Part shown: piece by piece, positions 43,076 through 51,211 of the stretch
Numbering within the stretch: the first letter of the stretch is position 1
Layout: each line of letters opens with the position of its first letter
Translations under genes and position numbers: made by a program
Notes under the pieces: generated by a model
What the model was told of the DNA's origin: nothing
Database searches by the model: none
The model's input: the letters and a program-made list of their open reading frames with translations, nothing else
Source of the DNA: Thermoplasmata archaeon
GTDB lineage: Archaea > Thermoplasmatota > Thermoplasmata > Lutacidiplasmatales > UBA184
Length of the DNA: 64,000 nt
Direction of reading: 5' to 3'
Assembly: GCA_027315165.1 (NCBI GenBank)
Contig: DAHUYN010000008.1
Coordinates: 27,534 to 91,533 of the forward strand

Positions 43076-44320
43076 ATGTCGAGAGATCCGCACTCCGTGC
43101 GCCGCCGTCCGAACCTCCTCGCGACGCTCGTCGTCGCCGCGATCACGCTGACGGGGGGCCTCACCTTCGTCGCGCCGGTGGCCGCGGCCGCGGGGGCGCT
43201 CCATCCGTTCCTCCTCCGTCCCTCGGTCACCAGCTTCTCGACGGAGACCTGCTCGACGACCGGGCTCTGCCCGTCGGCGGTCCTCAGCGCCTACGGCCTG
43301 GGCCCGCTCCTCGTCAACTCGACGATGAACGGCACGGGCCAGTCGATCGCCATCGTCGACGCCTGCGGCGACAGCGCGATCACGACGGACGTCGCGACGT
43401 TCGACACGGCGAACCACCTTCCGGCGATCCACCTCACCGTCTACCAGCCGCAGGGGACGCCGTGCTCGAACCCGACCGGCTGGGGTGTCGAGACCGCGCT
43501 CGACGTCGAGTGGGCCCACGTCATCGCGCCCGGCGCGAACATCCACCTCATCGAGGCGGCGTCGGCGAGCACCTCGAACCTCTACGGCGCCTGGAACTAC
43601 TCGCTCGCCAACAGCCTCGGCAACGAGATCTCGAACAGCTGGGGCGGGAGCGGGAACTGCCCGTCCGTCGCCCAGAAGCTCCTCACGTCCGCCACGAAGG
43701 CGCACGTGACGATCCTCGCCTCGGCGGGGGACAGCGGCGCCTGGGGCTCGGGGATGCACCTCACCGCCCAGCAGCCGGCCGACTGCCAGAGCGTCGTCGC
43801 CGTCGGCGGGACGACGCTCAACGTCGTCAACGCGAGCGGCGGCTACAAGAGCGAGGCGGCCTGGAGCGGGAGCGGCGGCGGCTACACGCCCCACACGAAG
43901 GAGCCGACCTACGAGTCGAAGGCGAACATCACCGACAGCTACGCCGAGCTCGCCAAGCCGGACGTCGCGGCGGTCGCGGACCCGACCACGGGCGTCTGGG
44001 TCTACAACGCCGCGGCCGGGGGCTGGTTCGTGGTCGGCGGCACGAGCGTCGCCTGCCCGATCTGGGCCGCCTACCTCTCCGACGTGAACTCCTGGCGGGC
44101 CGCGAACACCTACCACGCGCTCGGCGCGGTCGACTCCTACCTCTACCTCAACGTCTACGGGGTCAACGGCAAGCTCGCGAGCTACACGAAGACGTTCCAC
44201 GACGTCACCTCGGGCAGCAACGGCTGGAGCGCGGGGACGGGCTGGGACGCCGCGACGGGGCTGGGCAGCTTCCAGGGCTACGCGCTCGCGAAACTGCTCG
44301 CGAACGCGGCGACGGCCTGA
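43076..44320 (+). CDS. Secreted sedolisin-type serine-carboxyl peptidase (S53) without propeptide
   Basis: 414 residues: signal peptide (LLATLVVAAITLTGGLTFVAPVA), then the catalytic domain almost at once. All catalytic residues are present: Glu and Asp in GVETALDVEWAH (four apart), oxyanion Asp in ILASAGDSGAWG and Ser in VVGGTSVACPIW. The C-terminal calcium site is DVTSGSNGWSAGTGWDAATG. Typical S53 enzymes carry a propeptide of about 180-200 residues; none is encoded here. Acid endopeptidases of this family would feed the Opp peptide importer. ATG 43076 is preferred over GTG 43052 because the gattaag box is at 43032-43038. Confidence 0.88.
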   Translation: MSRDPHSVRRRPNLLATLVVAAITLTGGLTFVAPVAAAAGALHPFLLRPSVTSFSTETCSTTGLCPSAVLSAYGLGPLLVNSTMNGTGQSIAIVDACGDSAITTDVATFDTANHLPAIHLTVYQPQGTPCSNPTGWGVETALDVEWAHVIAPGANIHLIEAASASTSNLYGAWNYSLANSLGNEISNSWGGSGNCPSVAQKLLTSATKAHVTILASAGDSGAWGSGMHLTAQQPADCQSVVAVGGTTLNVVNASGGYKSEAAWSGSGGGYTPHTKEPTYESKANITDSYAELAKPDVAAVADPTTGVWVYNAAAGGWFVVGGTSVACPIWAAYLSDVNSWRAANTYHALGAVDSYLYLNVYGVNGKLASYTKTFHDVTSGSNGWSAGTGWDAATGLGSFQGYALAKLLANAATA

Positions 44321-44371
44321 GCGGGCCTTCGGGCCCCCAACGCTAAGTCGCGCGCGCGGCTCCGGGTGGCG

Positions 44372-45139
44372 ATGCCGCTCGGGCACGACGCCGCGCTCGC
44401 CTGGCTCGCGAGGTGGGACCGCCAGCAGGAGCGCTACCTTCCCGAGCGGGAGGAGCGGTTCCGAACGATGCTCGACCTCGTCGAGGCCGCCGTCCCGACG
44501 CCCGCGTTCGACGCGCTGGACCTCGCCTGCGGCCCGGGGTCGGTCTCCCAGCGCCTCCTCGATCGGTTCCCCGAGGCCCGCGTGACGGCGATCGACTTCG
44601 ACCCGGTCCTCCTCGCGATCGGCCGGGCGGCCCGCGCAGGACCCGAGCCGCGGCTTCGCTGGGTCGAGGGGGACCTGCGCACGCCCGAGTGGGATCGAGC
44701 GCTCGGCGAGGATCGGTTCGACGTCGTCCTCACGACGACGGCGCTCCACTGGCTCGACCCGCCGACGCTCGCGCGCCTCTACGCGGACCTCGCGCGCCGC
44801 CTTCGCCCTCGCGGCCTCTTCCTCAACGGCGATGAGATCCGCACGACCGAGCCGGCGGGCCTCACCCCCCTCACGGAGCGGGTGCGAGAGCAGGCCCGGG
44901 AGCGTCGTCACCGCGACGGCGCCGTTGAGGACTGGGACGTCTGGTGGTCTCGCGTCGCCGCCGAGCCCGGCCTCTCGAGCGAGCTCGCGCTCCGGCGCGA
45001 GCGGTTCCCCAAGGAGCACAAGGACGAGCAGAAGACCTCCCTCGAGGCGCACCAGGCCGCGCTCCGCGCCGCCGGTTTCGGGGAGGTCGGGGTCCTCTAC
45101 CAGCGCTTTGACGACCGCATCCTCGTCGCGCTCCGGTAG
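44372..45139 (+). CDS. Class I SAM-dependent methyltransferase
   Basis: 255 residues. Motif I ALDLACGPGSVSQRLLDRFP, motif II VTAIDFDPVLLAIGRAA, WVEGDLRTPEWDRAL and VVLTTTALHWLDPPTLARLY, the trans-aconitate-methyltransferase/Methyltransf_25-like layout (TALHWL is characteristic). The C-terminal half includes HKDEQKTSLEAHQAALRAAG and a final FDDRILVAL. Start ATG 44372 fits a gctaagtc box 24-32 bp upstream; GTG 44366 is possible. Confidence 0.85.
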   Translation: MPLGHDAALAWLARWDRQQERYLPEREERFRTMLDLVEAAVPTPAFDALDLACGPGSVSQRLLDRFPEARVTAIDFDPVLLAIGRAARAGPEPRLRWVEGDLRTPEWDRALGEDRFDVVLTTTALHWLDPPTLARLYADLARRLRPRGLFLNGDEIRTTEPAGLTPLTERVREQARERRHRDGAVEDWDVWWSRVAAEPGLSSELALRRERFPKEHKDEQKTSLEAHQAALRAAGFGEVGVLYQRFDDRILVALR

Positions 45140-45178
45140 GACCGGGGCGCGGCGCCCGGCACGGCGCGGGGCGGCCCG

Positions 45179-47017
45179 CTACCGTTCGGGCGGGGGCAGC
45201 GTGTCCGGCTCGAACTCCGTGGGCGTCTCCGACCAGGCCGGCACCGCGTAGCACAACGGCCGGAGGCCCTCCCGACGCGCCGCCTCTCGGGCCCGCCCCG
45301 TCCGGTACGTCACGGTCGCGACCACCGCCGTGATCACGAGCGTCGCGGCGAGGTAGGCCAGCGGGAACCAGCCGCCGAGCCCGCTCCCGGCCGCCGACGG
45401 GCCCGCGGCGCCCGCGCCCGAGAGGCCGCCCGGGGCGCCGGCGACCTTCACCGTCGTCGTCGCCACGGCCGTCGCGCCACGGGCGTCGGCGACGGTCACG
45501 GAGACCGCGAGCGGCCCCGAGGCGGTCGCGAGACAGGAGAGCGCCGACGCGGAGACGCCCGTACAGCTCGAGACGTCCCCGGACCACTCGTAGGAGTACG
45601 GGGCCGAGCCGCCGGTCGCCGACGCGGAGATCGTGACCGTCTGCCCCGCGCTCGGCTCGGCCGGCGAGACCGACAGCGCGACGGCGAGCGCCGGCGGGGC
45701 GACCGAGACGGTCAGCGCCGCGCTCGCGGTGTAGCCGAGCTGGTCGGTGACCGTCGTCGTGACGACGAACGCGCCGGGGGCGAGGAACGTGTGGCCGGCC
45801 GTCGGCCCGGTCGCGGCGGCGCTCCCGTCCCCGAAGTTCCAGGAGACGTTGTACGGACCCACGCCGCCCGAGGGGGCGACGGAGAAGTCGTCGGGGTGCC
45901 CCGGGGCGATCGCCGCCGCCGTCGCTGAGAGGACGGCCGCGAGCGGGTCGAGGTAGACGAACGTGCCGCCGCGGAAGCCGACCGGGGCGAACCCGCCGAA
46001 GAGGACGAGGTACCCCGCGCTCGTGTCGAACGACGCCGAGACCGCCGACCGGGGGCCCGGCGAGGTCGTCGAGTTCTCGGGGACGGCGCTCCAGCCGCCG
46101 TGCGAGAAGGTCCAGGTGTCCGACAGCACGGCCCCGTTGCTCCCGCCGTAGAGGAAGGCGGCGGAGCGCCCGGGGTCGTAGGCCATCGCTGCGTCGTCAC
46201 GCGCCGCCGGGGCGACGCCCGCGCTCCGCGTGAGGTTCCACCAGCGGCCCCCGTCGAACGACCAGGTGTCGTTGCAGTAGAGCCCGCACGTCCCGGTGCC
46301 GCCGAACAGGACGGCGACCGCGTCGACGGCGTCGTAGGCGAAGCCGGCGAGGCTCCGGGGCGCCGGGCCGACGCCGAGCGAGGCGGTGAGGTTCGTCCAC
46401 CGGTTCCCGGCGAAGCTCCACGTGTCGCCGAGCGCGGCGCCGGTGGCGCTCGTGCCGCCGAAGAGGATCAGGCTCGAGGTGGCGACGTCGTAGACCAGGG
46501 AGGCGCCGGAGCGCGCCGGCGGGGCGGGCCCGGCGACCGCCGACCAGGCGCCGTTCGAGAAGACCCAGGTGTCGTTGAAGGCGCCGCTCCCCGACGTCCC
46601 GCCGAAGACCACGACGCCCCCGACGATCGGGTCATAGGCCGCGGCGGCGCGGTACCGCGCGGGCGGTGAGAGCGAGAGCGTCGGGGTGAGGTTCGTCCAG
46701 AGACCCCCCTCGAGCTTCCAGGTGTCGGCCGCCGGGCACAGCTTGGGCCGGCAGCCGCCGTAGAGGAGCGTGTAGCCGTCGTGGGCGTCGTCGGCGAGCA
46801 CGGGGTCGTTGCGCGTCGCCGGGGACGCGGCGTGGAACGGGAGATGGTACCAGCCCTCGGGCGGGGCCGTCGACGAGACGGCGGTCGGCGTCGCGGGCGC
46901 GCCGAGCGCGCCCGGCACGAGCAGCACCACGACGACGAGACCGACGAGCGCTCCGAGGACGGGCGCGGGGAAGCGGTTCTCCCGGGCCGAACGTACGGGA
47001 GGGGGAGAAGTACGCAT
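45179..47017 (-). CDS. Secreted kelch-repeat and PKD-domain surface protein, membrane anchored
   Basis: 612 residues. Signal peptide (VLGALVGLVVVVLLVPGALG); seven or so kelch blades at 60-370 (GYTLLYGGC, GVVVFGGTSGSGAFNDTWVF, LILFGGTSATGAALGDTWSF, AFLYGGSNGAVLSDTWTF); then a PKD domain (WNFGDGSAAATGPTAGHTFL) and an Ig-like domain (SVSPAEPSAGQTVTISASAT); C-terminal helix (FPLAYLAATLVITAVVATVTY) and a 50-residue cytoplasmic tail. A paralogue in design of the protein at 11.9-14.4 kb but with PKD instead of carboxypeptidase-regulatory modules. Probably an adhesin or S-layer-associated protein. Confidence 0.85.
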   Translation of the reverse strand: MRTSPPPVRSARENRFPAPVLGALVGLVVVVLLVPGALGAPATPTAVSSTAPPEGWYHLPFHAASPATRNDPVLADDAHDGYTLLYGGCRPKLCPAADTWKLEGGLWTNLTPTLSLSPPARYRAAAAYDPIVGGVVVFGGTSGSGAFNDTWVFSNGAWSAVAGPAPPARSGASLVYDVATSSLILFGGTSATGAALGDTWSFAGNRWTNLTASLGVGPAPRSLAGFAYDAVDAVAVLFGGTGTCGLYCNDTWSFDGGRWWNLTRSAGVAPAARDDAAMAYDPGRSAAFLYGGSNGAVLSDTWTFSHGGWSAVPENSTTSPGPRSAVSASFDTSAGYLVLFGGFAPVGFRGGTFVYLDPLAAVLSATAAAIAPGHPDDFSVAPSGGVGPYNVSWNFGDGSAAATGPTAGHTFLAPGAFVVTTTVTDQLGYTASAALTVSVAPPALAVALSVSPAEPSAGQTVTISASATGGSAPYSYEWSGDVSSCTGVSASALSCLATASGPLAVSVTVADARGATAVATTTVKVAGAPGGLSGAGAAGPSAAGSGLGGWFPLAYLAATLVITAVVATVTYRTGRAREAARREGLRPLCYAVPAWSETPTEFEPDTLPPPER

Positions 47018-47107
47018 GCATGCGGATTGGCCCCACGGGCCATTTGAAGGTTCCGGCTTATTTTGTACGCTCCGGCGACGCGCTCGCGGCCGCGACGCGC
47101 GGGGCCG

Positions 47108-47788
47108 CTACCGGTTCGAGCGGAGCCGCCGGAGGAGAAGCTCGGGGGCCTCGCGGAGGGCCCGGGCCGCCTCCGCCTCGGAGAGCCCGGCGCCGAGGGC
47201 GATCTCCCGCGCGCGCGGCATCGTCAGGAGCTGCTCGGGGGCGTGCGCGTCGGAGTCGACGACGAGCGAGGCGCGAGCGGCGAGCGCCGTGCGGGCGACG
47301 TGGCCGTTGCCGAAGGCGTGCCCGCGACGGCCGCTGATCTCCAGGAACGTTCCGTGGGCCCGGGCGAGCTCCGCATCGGCGGGCTCGAGGAGCCCCGGGT
47401 GCGCGAGGAGGTCGACCTCGGGGCAGTCGATCGCGGCGTGGTTCGTGCCGGGCGGTACGGGGTCGGCGAGGGTCTCGCCGTGGACGATGACGATCTCCGC
47501 GCCGGCTCGGCGCGCCGCCCGGGCCACGTCGGCGATCTTCCTCGGCGGGACCATCGAGACCTCGACGCCGACGAGCGTCTCCATCGGGCCCTCCTCGTAG
47601 GCCCGCGCCTCCTCGCGCAGTTGCGTCAGGAGCCGGGTCGGGTCGTTGAGGGCGACATGGTCGGTGATCGCGAGGAGCTTGTGGCCGAGCCGGTCGGCCC
47701 CGGCCCACATGTCCGTCGCCGAGGTCGAGCCATCGGTGAGGTAGGTGTGGGCGTGGAAGTCGAGGCGGCTCCGCTCGGTCGGGGGCAT
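47108..47788 (-). CDS. PHP-domain phosphoesterase
   Basis: 226 residues. PHP motifs in order: DFHAHTYLTDGS (H-x-H), LAITDHVALND, GVEVSMVPPRK, VDLLAHPGL, and VDSDAHAPEQL (D-x-H). This is the full metal-ligand set for a trinuclear phosphoesterase, as in HisK histidinol-phosphatases, YcdX/YciV and PolX PHP domains. No histidine genes are near, so the substrate is open. ATG 47788 is 23 bp from the shared A/T box; leaderless. Confidence 0.85.
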   Translation of the reverse strand: MPPTERSRLDFHAHTYLTDGSTSATDMWAGADRLGHKLLAITDHVALNDPTRLLTQLREEARAYEEGPMETLVGVEVSMVPPRKIADVARAARRAGAEIVIVHGETLADPVPPGTNHAAIDCPEVDLLAHPGLLEPADAELARAHGTFLEISGRRGHAFGNGHVARTALAARASLVVDSDAHAPEQLLTMPRAREIALGAGLSEAEAARALREAPELLLRRLRSNR

Positions 47789-47810
47789 CGGGCCGGCGTG
47801 GCCACGCGCC

Positions 47811-47820
47811 GCTATAATCC
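47811..47820. promoter_or_regulatory. Bidirectional TATA element
   Basis: gctataatcc is near-symmetric: ctataat on the plus strand, 25-31 bp before ATG 47844, and attatag on the minus strand, 23-30 bp before ATG 47788. No ribosome binding site lies in either 25-bp interval, so both mRNAs should be leaderless. Confidence 0.6.
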
Positions 47821-47843
47821 CTCGGTGGGTAGCGCGGGCTCCG

Positions 47844-49517
47844 ATGCGGCGCCCGCCCCGGCGTCGTCGGGCCGCCGGCATGTCCGTTCCCGAGCCCACG
47901 TCAGGTCCGAGGCACCGCGACTCGCGGGTCGCCGACCGCGACGCGCTGCACCTCGAGGCGACGGCGCTCGCCCTGATCGTCGCCGCGGTCGTGCTCGTCG
48001 CCGTCCTCACGGTCGCCTCGCCGCCGGCGCCGCCGTCCGGCGCGGTCCGCGTGGTCCTCTCGCTCGCACCGGGGGCCGCCCGGAGCGAGCTCGGCCCCGA
48101 CTTCTGGGGGATCAACGTCGGGGCGAACGTCCCCGTCTCGTCGCAGCTCACCGACGCGGTCCGCGGGACCCCCGTTGAGCTCGTCCGGTGGCCGGGCGGC
48201 GCCGCGGGAGACGAGTTGAACTACACGAGCGGGCTCCTCACCGATGCGAGCGGGGCCCGCACGACGGCCCCGATCGACCTGGTCGGGTTCGTCGCCTGGT
48301 GCCGGTCGGTGAACTGTCGGGCGCTCCTCGAGCTACCCGGGGAGATCGACGACCCGGCGACCGCCGCCTACGACGTCGCCTACACCGAAAGGACCCTCGG
48401 GTTCGACCCCGTCGGCTGGGAGGTCGGCAACGAGCCGGCGCTCTGGACCCACTTCGGGCTCCCGTGGAGCGCGTGGAACGCCTCGCAGCACCTCAACGCG
48501 ACGCCGGCCAGCTACGCCGGGGTCGTCCACAGCTACGGCGAGGCCATCCACCGCGTCGACCCGTCGGCGCCGGTGCTCGGCCTCGCCGGGGTCGGCACGG
48601 GGGGCTTCGGCGAGACCACGTGGATCGCGGCGAGCCTCGCCGCGAACGGCGCCAACGTGAGCGGGGTCGGCATCCACGTCTACCCCGCGGGCGAGACGAC
48701 CCTCGGCTCGCCGACGCCCGCCGCGTACTTCGCGAACGCCTCGGGCCCCCACTCCTTCGCGGCACGCGTGACGGCGGACCGGGCGGCGGTCGCGGCCGCA
48801 GACCCGTCGCGCGCCGCGCTGCCCCTCGACGTCACCGAGCTGGGCAGCGGCAACAGCCCCGGCGGCTACGACCCGATCCTGCAGGGCTACGACAACGCCG
48901 TCTTCGTCGCCTCCGAGCTCGTCTCCGCGCTCGACCTCAACGTGAGCCAGGTCGACCTGACGCAGGTGCAGACGCCGCAGGCGGGGATGTGGTTCGACGC
49001 GAACGGCACCGTCTTCCCGCTGTTCACGCTCTATCACGAGTGGCTCGGCGAGCTCGGCACGACGGTCGTCCCCGTCAGCGCCTCGCCGTACACGAGCAGC
49101 CTGCGCTACGCGCTCACGACGAACGGGTCGGCGGGTCCGACGACGCTCCTCGTCGTCAACCTGAACCTGAGCGTCACGGCGACCGTCGACGCCTCCGGGC
49201 TCGGCTTCTCGTCGCTGGCCCCCGTCGAGGTCTGGTCGTGGAACGCGACCTCGGGGGCGCCGAGCGATGCGGTGCGGCCGGCCGGGGGCGGGACGACCTG
49301 GACGGTGCCGCCGCTCGGCCTCCTGATGCTCCGCGTCGCCGGCCCCCCCTCGCCCGCGCTGGCTCACGCGCGAGGGGCCGGCTCGTCGACGACCGTCGCG
49401 AACGCCTTGAGCATCTCGACGGCCGAGGGGAGGTGGCGCTGGGAGATCTGCTCGACGTTGACCCCGAGCGGGACCTCGAGGCCCTCGGCAGCGGCGCCGT
49501 TCCGCGCCTCCCGGTAG
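47844..49517 (+). CDS. Membrane-anchored clan GH-A glycosidase-like protein
   Basis: 557 residues. One N-terminal signal-anchor helix (ALIVAAVVLVAVLTVA) and a TIM-barrel ectodomain. LGPDFWGINVG and VELVRWPGGAAGDELNY resemble GH39/GH79/GH51 openings; FDPVGWEVGNEPALWTHFG gives the acid/base Asn-Glu-Pro; GIHVYPAG and LDVTELGSGN supply the strand-7 nucleophile Glu. A beta-sandwich (about 400-490) follows. It could trim surface or environmental polysaccharides. The frame runs 154 bp past 49364 into the convergent MTHFR gene, giving a tail with no recognisable domain. ATG 47844 follows the A/T box; ATG 47880 is alternative. Confidence 0.72.
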   Translation: MRRPPRRRRAAGMSVPEPTSGPRHRDSRVADRDALHLEATALALIVAAVVLVAVLTVASPPAPPSGAVRVVLSLAPGAARSELGPDFWGINVGANVPVSSQLTDAVRGTPVELVRWPGGAAGDELNYTSGLLTDASGARTTAPIDLVGFVAWCRSVNCRALLELPGEIDDPATAAYDVAYTERTLGFDPVGWEVGNEPALWTHFGLPWSAWNASQHLNATPASYAGVVHSYGEAIHRVDPSAPVLGLAGVGTGGFGETTWIAASLAANGANVSGVGIHVYPAGETTLGSPTPAAYFANASGPHSFAARVTADRAAVAAADPSRAALPLDVTELGSGNSPGGYDPILQGYDNAVFVASELVSALDLNVSQVDLTQVQTPQAGMWFDANGTVFPLFTLYHEWLGELGTTVVPVSASPYTSSLRYALTTNGSAGPTTLLVVNLNLSVTATVDASGLGFSSLAPVEVWSWNATSGAPSDAVRPAGGGTTWTVPPLGLLMLRVAGPPSPALAHARGAGSSTTVANALSISTAEGRWRWEICSTLTPSGTSRPSAAAPFRASR

Positions 49518-50293
49518 ACCGCGAGGGCGCGCTCCGTCGACCGGGCGCTCGATTGCGCCTCCTCGCCGTTGAGGATCGTCCGCTCGGCCGACTCGGGGAT
49601 GTCGGCGCCGAGCCAGCGGACGAACTCCGCGTCGCCCTCGTCGGCGAGCGGCGCGACGCTCAGGACGACGGCGGCCGGCACGAGCCCCGACTGCCGGCAG
49701 AGCGTGTCGTACTCGCGGAGCATCCGGAGCGCCCCCTCGCTGTCGAAGAGGATCTGCGTCGTGAAGAACCGACAGCCCGAGCGCGTCTTCGCGAGCATCC
49801 GGTGCGCCTCCCCCGTCCGCTGGGGGATCGCGATGTTCCCGAGGGAACCGTTCGCGGCCGCCAGGACGGGGCCGGCCAGGCGGTCGGCCTCGAGGACCGA
49901 CGGCCCCGGGTAGGGGATGTAGCGGGACGAGCCGCCGACCAGGACGGCGTGCCGGAGGCCCCGCTGGACGGTCTCTTCCGCCCAGGCGCGGACGGCGTCG
50001 CCGCTCGGCAGGTGGGCGACGACCTTGTTGACGATGACGTCGCGCGCGAGCGCGTCGCCGAGGCGTCGGGCGAACGTCCTCGTGTCCCCCGAGCGGTAGT
50101 AGGGACGGCCGTCGTGGTTCTCGTCGATCAGCTCGGGGACGTCGAGCGCGTCCAGCCTCGGCACGGTCCCGAGAAGCCGGAGGAGCTCGGCGACCGTCGC
50201 CTCGGCCCGGGCCGGTGTCGTGCGCGCCGAGGGCGGGACCGGCTCGAACAGGAGGGGGCGCGCGCGGAGCGCCTCGGGGAGCGGACGCGTCAT
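49364..50293 (-). CDS. Methylenetetrahydrofolate reductase-family protein
   Basis: 309 residues. A MetF-like TIM barrel: LLFEPVPPSARTTPARAEAT (normally EFFPP), LDALDVPELIDENHDGRPYY, IVNKVVAHLPSGDAVRAW, VLVGGSSRYIPYPGPSV (normally RGD), GNIAIPQRTGEAHRMLAKTR (FIGVAGYPE-H equivalent) and GCRFFTTQILFDS (FITQLFF equivalent). It reduces 5,10-methylene-THF to 5-methyl-THF, or acts in a related C1 reaction. It pairs logically with fhs at 32-34 kb. A ctatat box lies about 35-40 bp upstream of ATG 50293. No methionine synthase nearby. Confidence 0.82.
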   Translation of the reverse strand: MTRPLPEALRARPLLFEPVPPSARTTPARAEATVAELLRLLGTVPRLDALDVPELIDENHDGRPYYRSGDTRTFARRLGDALARDVIVNKVVAHLPSGDAVRAWAEETVQRGLRHAVLVGGSSRYIPYPGPSVLEADRLAGPVLAAANGSLGNIAIPQRTGEAHRMLAKTRSGCRFFTTQILFDSEGALRMLREYDTLCRQSGLVPAAVVLSVAPLADEGDAEFVRWLGADIPESAERTILNGEEAQSSARSTERALAVYREARNGAAAEGLEVPLGVNVEQISQRHLPSAVEMLKAFATVVDEPAPRA

Positions 50294-50403
50294 CTCGGCC
50301 GGAGGTTCCCTCGAGGGGGCGTTCGATATAGGGTTGGCCCCACGGGCCCTCGTTGCGGCCCGCGCAACCCCATGCCCGGTCCCCGCAAGCGCCGCGCGCG
50401 CCG

Positions 50404-51108
50404 CTACAGCCGGACCTTGTTCTGCGGCGTGAGGAACTCGCGGCGCCGGTGGCCGGTCTCCATGTAGATCGTCTTCTCGGCGATCTTGCAGGCGTTGTCG
50501 GCGACGCGCTCGAGGTGCCGGCTCACGAGGACGTAGACGACGAGCGGCGGCGGCTCGGGCGGCCTCCCCTCGAGCGTGACGAGGCACTCCCGGAGCACCT
50601 GGCGGTTCAGCTCGTCGACGGCGTCGTCGGCCTCGTAGACCGCCTTCGCGCGGACGAGGTCGCCGGTGTCGAAGGCGTCGAGCGCGACCCTCAGCATCGT
50701 CGTCGCCTGCTCGGCCATCATCTCGATGATCGACCAGGGCCCGAGGTGCTCCTTCGTGCGGAACTCGGGGACGTAGCGCGCCGTGTCGAGGCCGAGACGG
50801 CCGACGCGGTCGAGGTAGGTGATCACCTTGAGGACGGCGCCGAGCGTCCGCGCGTCGCGGGCCGCCGGCTGTCGCGTGATGAGGAGCCGGATCGCCTCGT
50901 GCTCGATGTCGACGTCGAAGGCGTCGAGGCGGTCGTCCATGCGATACATCTCGGCGAGCCCGGCGGCGTCGAAGCGGCCCAGCGAGGCGACGCCGCGCTG
51001 GACCATCCCGATCGCCCACTGGCCCATCTCGTGGACCTGCCCCTTGATCGCCGCGATCTCGAGGTCGATCCTCGGCGTCGCCCTCGGCGGCAGTCCTTCC
51101 GCGCTCAT
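50404..51108 (-). CDS. PhoU-family phosphate/signalling regulator
   Basis: 234 residues, two PhoU three-helix repeats: IKGQVHEMGQWAIGMVQRGV with MDDRLDAFDVDIEHEAIRLL, and LGPWSIIEMMAEQATTMLRV with ADDAVDELNRQVLREC then LVSRHLERVADNACKIAEKT. The E/D-x3-D metal-binding pattern occurs in both repeats. No pst transporter or histidine kinase adjoins it, so it may be a stand-alone archaeal PhoU-like regulator of phosphate or other transport. Confidence 0.87.
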   Translation of the reverse strand: MSAEGLPPRATPRIDLEIAAIKGQVHEMGQWAIGMVQRGVASLGRFDAAGLAEMYRMDDRLDAFDVDIEHEAIRLLITRQPAARDARTLGAVLKVITYLDRVGRLGLDTARYVPEFRTKEHLGPWSIIEMMAEQATTMLRVALDAFDTGDLVRAKAVYEADDAVDELNRQVLRECLVTLEGRPPEPPPLVVYVLVSRHLERVADNACKIAEKTIYMETGHRRREFLTPQNKVRL

Positions 51109-51211
51109 CCGACCCGGCCGGCCCGGCTCGAGCGGTCGCGCCGCGGCACCGGCTCCGGGCGCGGGGAGGGACCCCGGGTAGATGAAGGCCGTCCTCGCGT
51201 CCGGCGGCGCG

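Noticed and set aside
47880..47882. ATG 47880 as start of the glycosidase-like protein
   Set aside because: Possible, but the in-frame ATG 47844 sits at the standard distance from the gctataatcc box and was preferred.
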